From positions 62,001-126,000 of the forward strand of contig NZ_QXJC01000007.1 of NCBI RefSeq assembly GCF_003570885.1: DNA of 64,000 bases. Direction: 5' to 3'. The DNA comes from Simplicispira hankyongi. Its GTDB lineage: Bacteria > Pseudomonadota > Gammaproteobacteria > Burkholderiales > Burkholderiaceae_C. This document shows positions 63,377-64,000 of this stretch, piece by piece (position 1 is the first letter of the stretch; each line of letters begins with the position of its first letter). The translations under genes were made by a program, and so were the position numbers. Below the pieces are notes generated by a model. The model had not been told where the DNA came from. It was given only the letters and a program-made list of their open reading frames with translations, and searched no databases.

Positions 63377-63599
63377 AAAATATTCTCTGCGAACAGTTCA
63401 CGCTAAGTGCCTGCCAGTCTTGAGAACACTCGGCTTTTGGTGCACGGACTAGCATAAAAAGTGAAGGCCTTCTGGGATGCCGAGTTAGCCCGAAAGGGCT
63501 AAACTTCGTCGGCTTTCCGAGCCCACTTTTTGCAGTGGGTGGACTTCGCCCGATGCGCTCCGCAGCGCGTTTTTCTCATACCACCAACGGACTCCCACC
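63377..63599 (+). ncRNA. Structured leader of nrdJ (nrdJ-motif-like)
   Basis: This stretch carries a series of hairpins: GCCGA (63479-63483) with TCGGC (63509-63513) enclosing TTAGCCC-GAAA-GGGCTAA (63485-63502); CCCACT (63522-63527) with AGTGGG (63534-63539); and GCGCT (63555-63559) with AGCGC (63564-63568) followed by GTTTTTCTC. The last is terminator-like and stands 30 bases before the start codon. A conserved RNA motif upstream of nrdJ is known in betaproteobacteria; assignment to it is by position and structure, and the ligand is unknown. Confidence 0.6.
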
Positions 63600-64000
63600 A
63601 TGAAGAGAGAAGACTTGGGCCGCGCGCAGGACGTCACGGCCACCCAACCCATCAGCCTTGATGTGTTGCAGGAAAAGTATCTCAAACCGGGGGAAACCAG
63701 CGCCGAAGATCTTTTCCGCCGCGTGGCGCGTGCCCTGGCTTCTGTCGAAGCCGAGGGCGAGCGGGACAAATACGAAGCCCTGTTTCTCGCCAACATGCAT
63801 GCGGGCGCCATCGGCGCGGGCCGCATCATGAGCGCTGCCGGCACCGACATCCAGGCGACGCTGATCAACTGCTTCGTGCAGCCCGTGGGCGACTGCATCC
63901 AGGGCGTGGACGACGAAGGCTTCCCCGGTATCTACGAGGCCTTGCGCGAAGCCGCCGAGACCATGCGGCGCGGCGGCGGTGTCGGCTACGACTTCTCGCG
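63600..64000 (+). CDS. nrdJ: Adenosylcobalamin-dependent ribonucleotide reductase, 5' part
   Basis: This is the N-terminal part (133 codons) of a gene that continues past the window. It resembles class II reductases: YLKPGETSAEDLFRRVARAL, then ATLINCFVQPVGDCIQG with the first redox cysteine, and MRRGGGVGYDFS. These enzymes make deoxynucleotides with or without oxygen, which suits a denitrifier. ATG 63600 has no clear ribosome site; the sequence before it is the end of the structured leader. Confidence 0.88.
   Translation, partial: MKREDLGRAQDVTATQPISLDVLQEKYLKPGETSAEDLFRRVARALASVEAEGERDKYEALFLANMHAGAIGAGRIMSAAGTDIQATLINCFVQPVGDCIQGVDDEGFPGIYEALREAAETMRRGGGVGYDFS

Noticed and set aside
1-64000. 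tRNA or rRNA genes
   Set aside because: None was recognised by eye, including at the island ends. A covariance-model scan would be the proper test.

Overview
The window is high-GC DNA from a denitrifying betaproteobacterium, most likely a member of the Comamonadaceae (Acidovorax, Diaphorobacter or Alicycliphilus type). The grounds are the narXL-narK1K2-narGHJI-ppiC layout, a class II nrdJ preceded by a structured leader, LysR/GcvA and LrgAB-GlcD neighbourhoods, and short dispersed intergenic repeats of a kind familiar from that family. The assignment is inference, because no rRNA or other marker gene is present.

Layout. Bases 1-6916 hold a type I-F CRISPR-Cas operon: the 3' part of cas2-3, then csy1, csy2, csy3 and csy4. 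A reversed higBA toxin-antitoxin pair sits between cas2-3 and csy1. A leader with two IHF-like sites (6917-7044) is followed by a CRISPR array with 32 spacers. That array stops inside a repeat at 8983. The missing last 10 bases of this repeat reappear at 33731, where the array resumes with 12 more spacers and ends in an ordinary decayed terminal repeat at 34461. Both junctions carry CGCATAGGC, so a 24.7-kb island (8984-33721) appears to have entered one repeat of a single 44-spacer array.

The island is a defence cassette. It carries small regulators, a type I restriction-modification operon (hsdM, hsdS, hsdR) with a SIR2-like/DUF4917 gene, a 26-codon ORF and a membrane-protein gene tightly coupled between hsdS and hsdR, a two-gene unit ending in a HEPN-like protein, an IS21-family element, a Xre/MbcA-type antitoxin fragment, a HAD-like protein, and a protein of about 2515 residues. 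That protein fuses a DnaG-like zinc finger and TOPRIM domain to a reverse transcriptase with a YVDD centre and a C-terminal nitrilase domain. A small protein with one likely membrane segment follows it. This pair is the strongest candidate for a little-described system; it resembles the class 1 'UG' defence-associated reverse transcriptases but has a primase module added in front.

After the array comes a divergent regulator/small-gene pair (34.5-35.3 kb). Next is a reverse-strand catabolic operon (ALDH7-type semialdehyde dehydrogenase, FAD amine/amino-acid oxidoreductase, ThDP enzyme) with a divergent LysR gene, then glcD-lrgA-lrgB, a GcvA-like LysR gene with purU, a PAS-GGDEF-EAL protein and a ChaN-like lipoprotein. 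From 49.2 to 62.7 kb lies a complete respiratory nitrate reduction cluster: NarXL senses nitrate, NarK1/NarK2 transport nitrate and nitrite, NarGHI is the membrane enzyme, NarJ its chaperone, and a parvulin-type isomerase follows. A beta-carbonic anhydrase gene and the start of nrdJ, with a leader containing a terminator-like hairpin, close the window.
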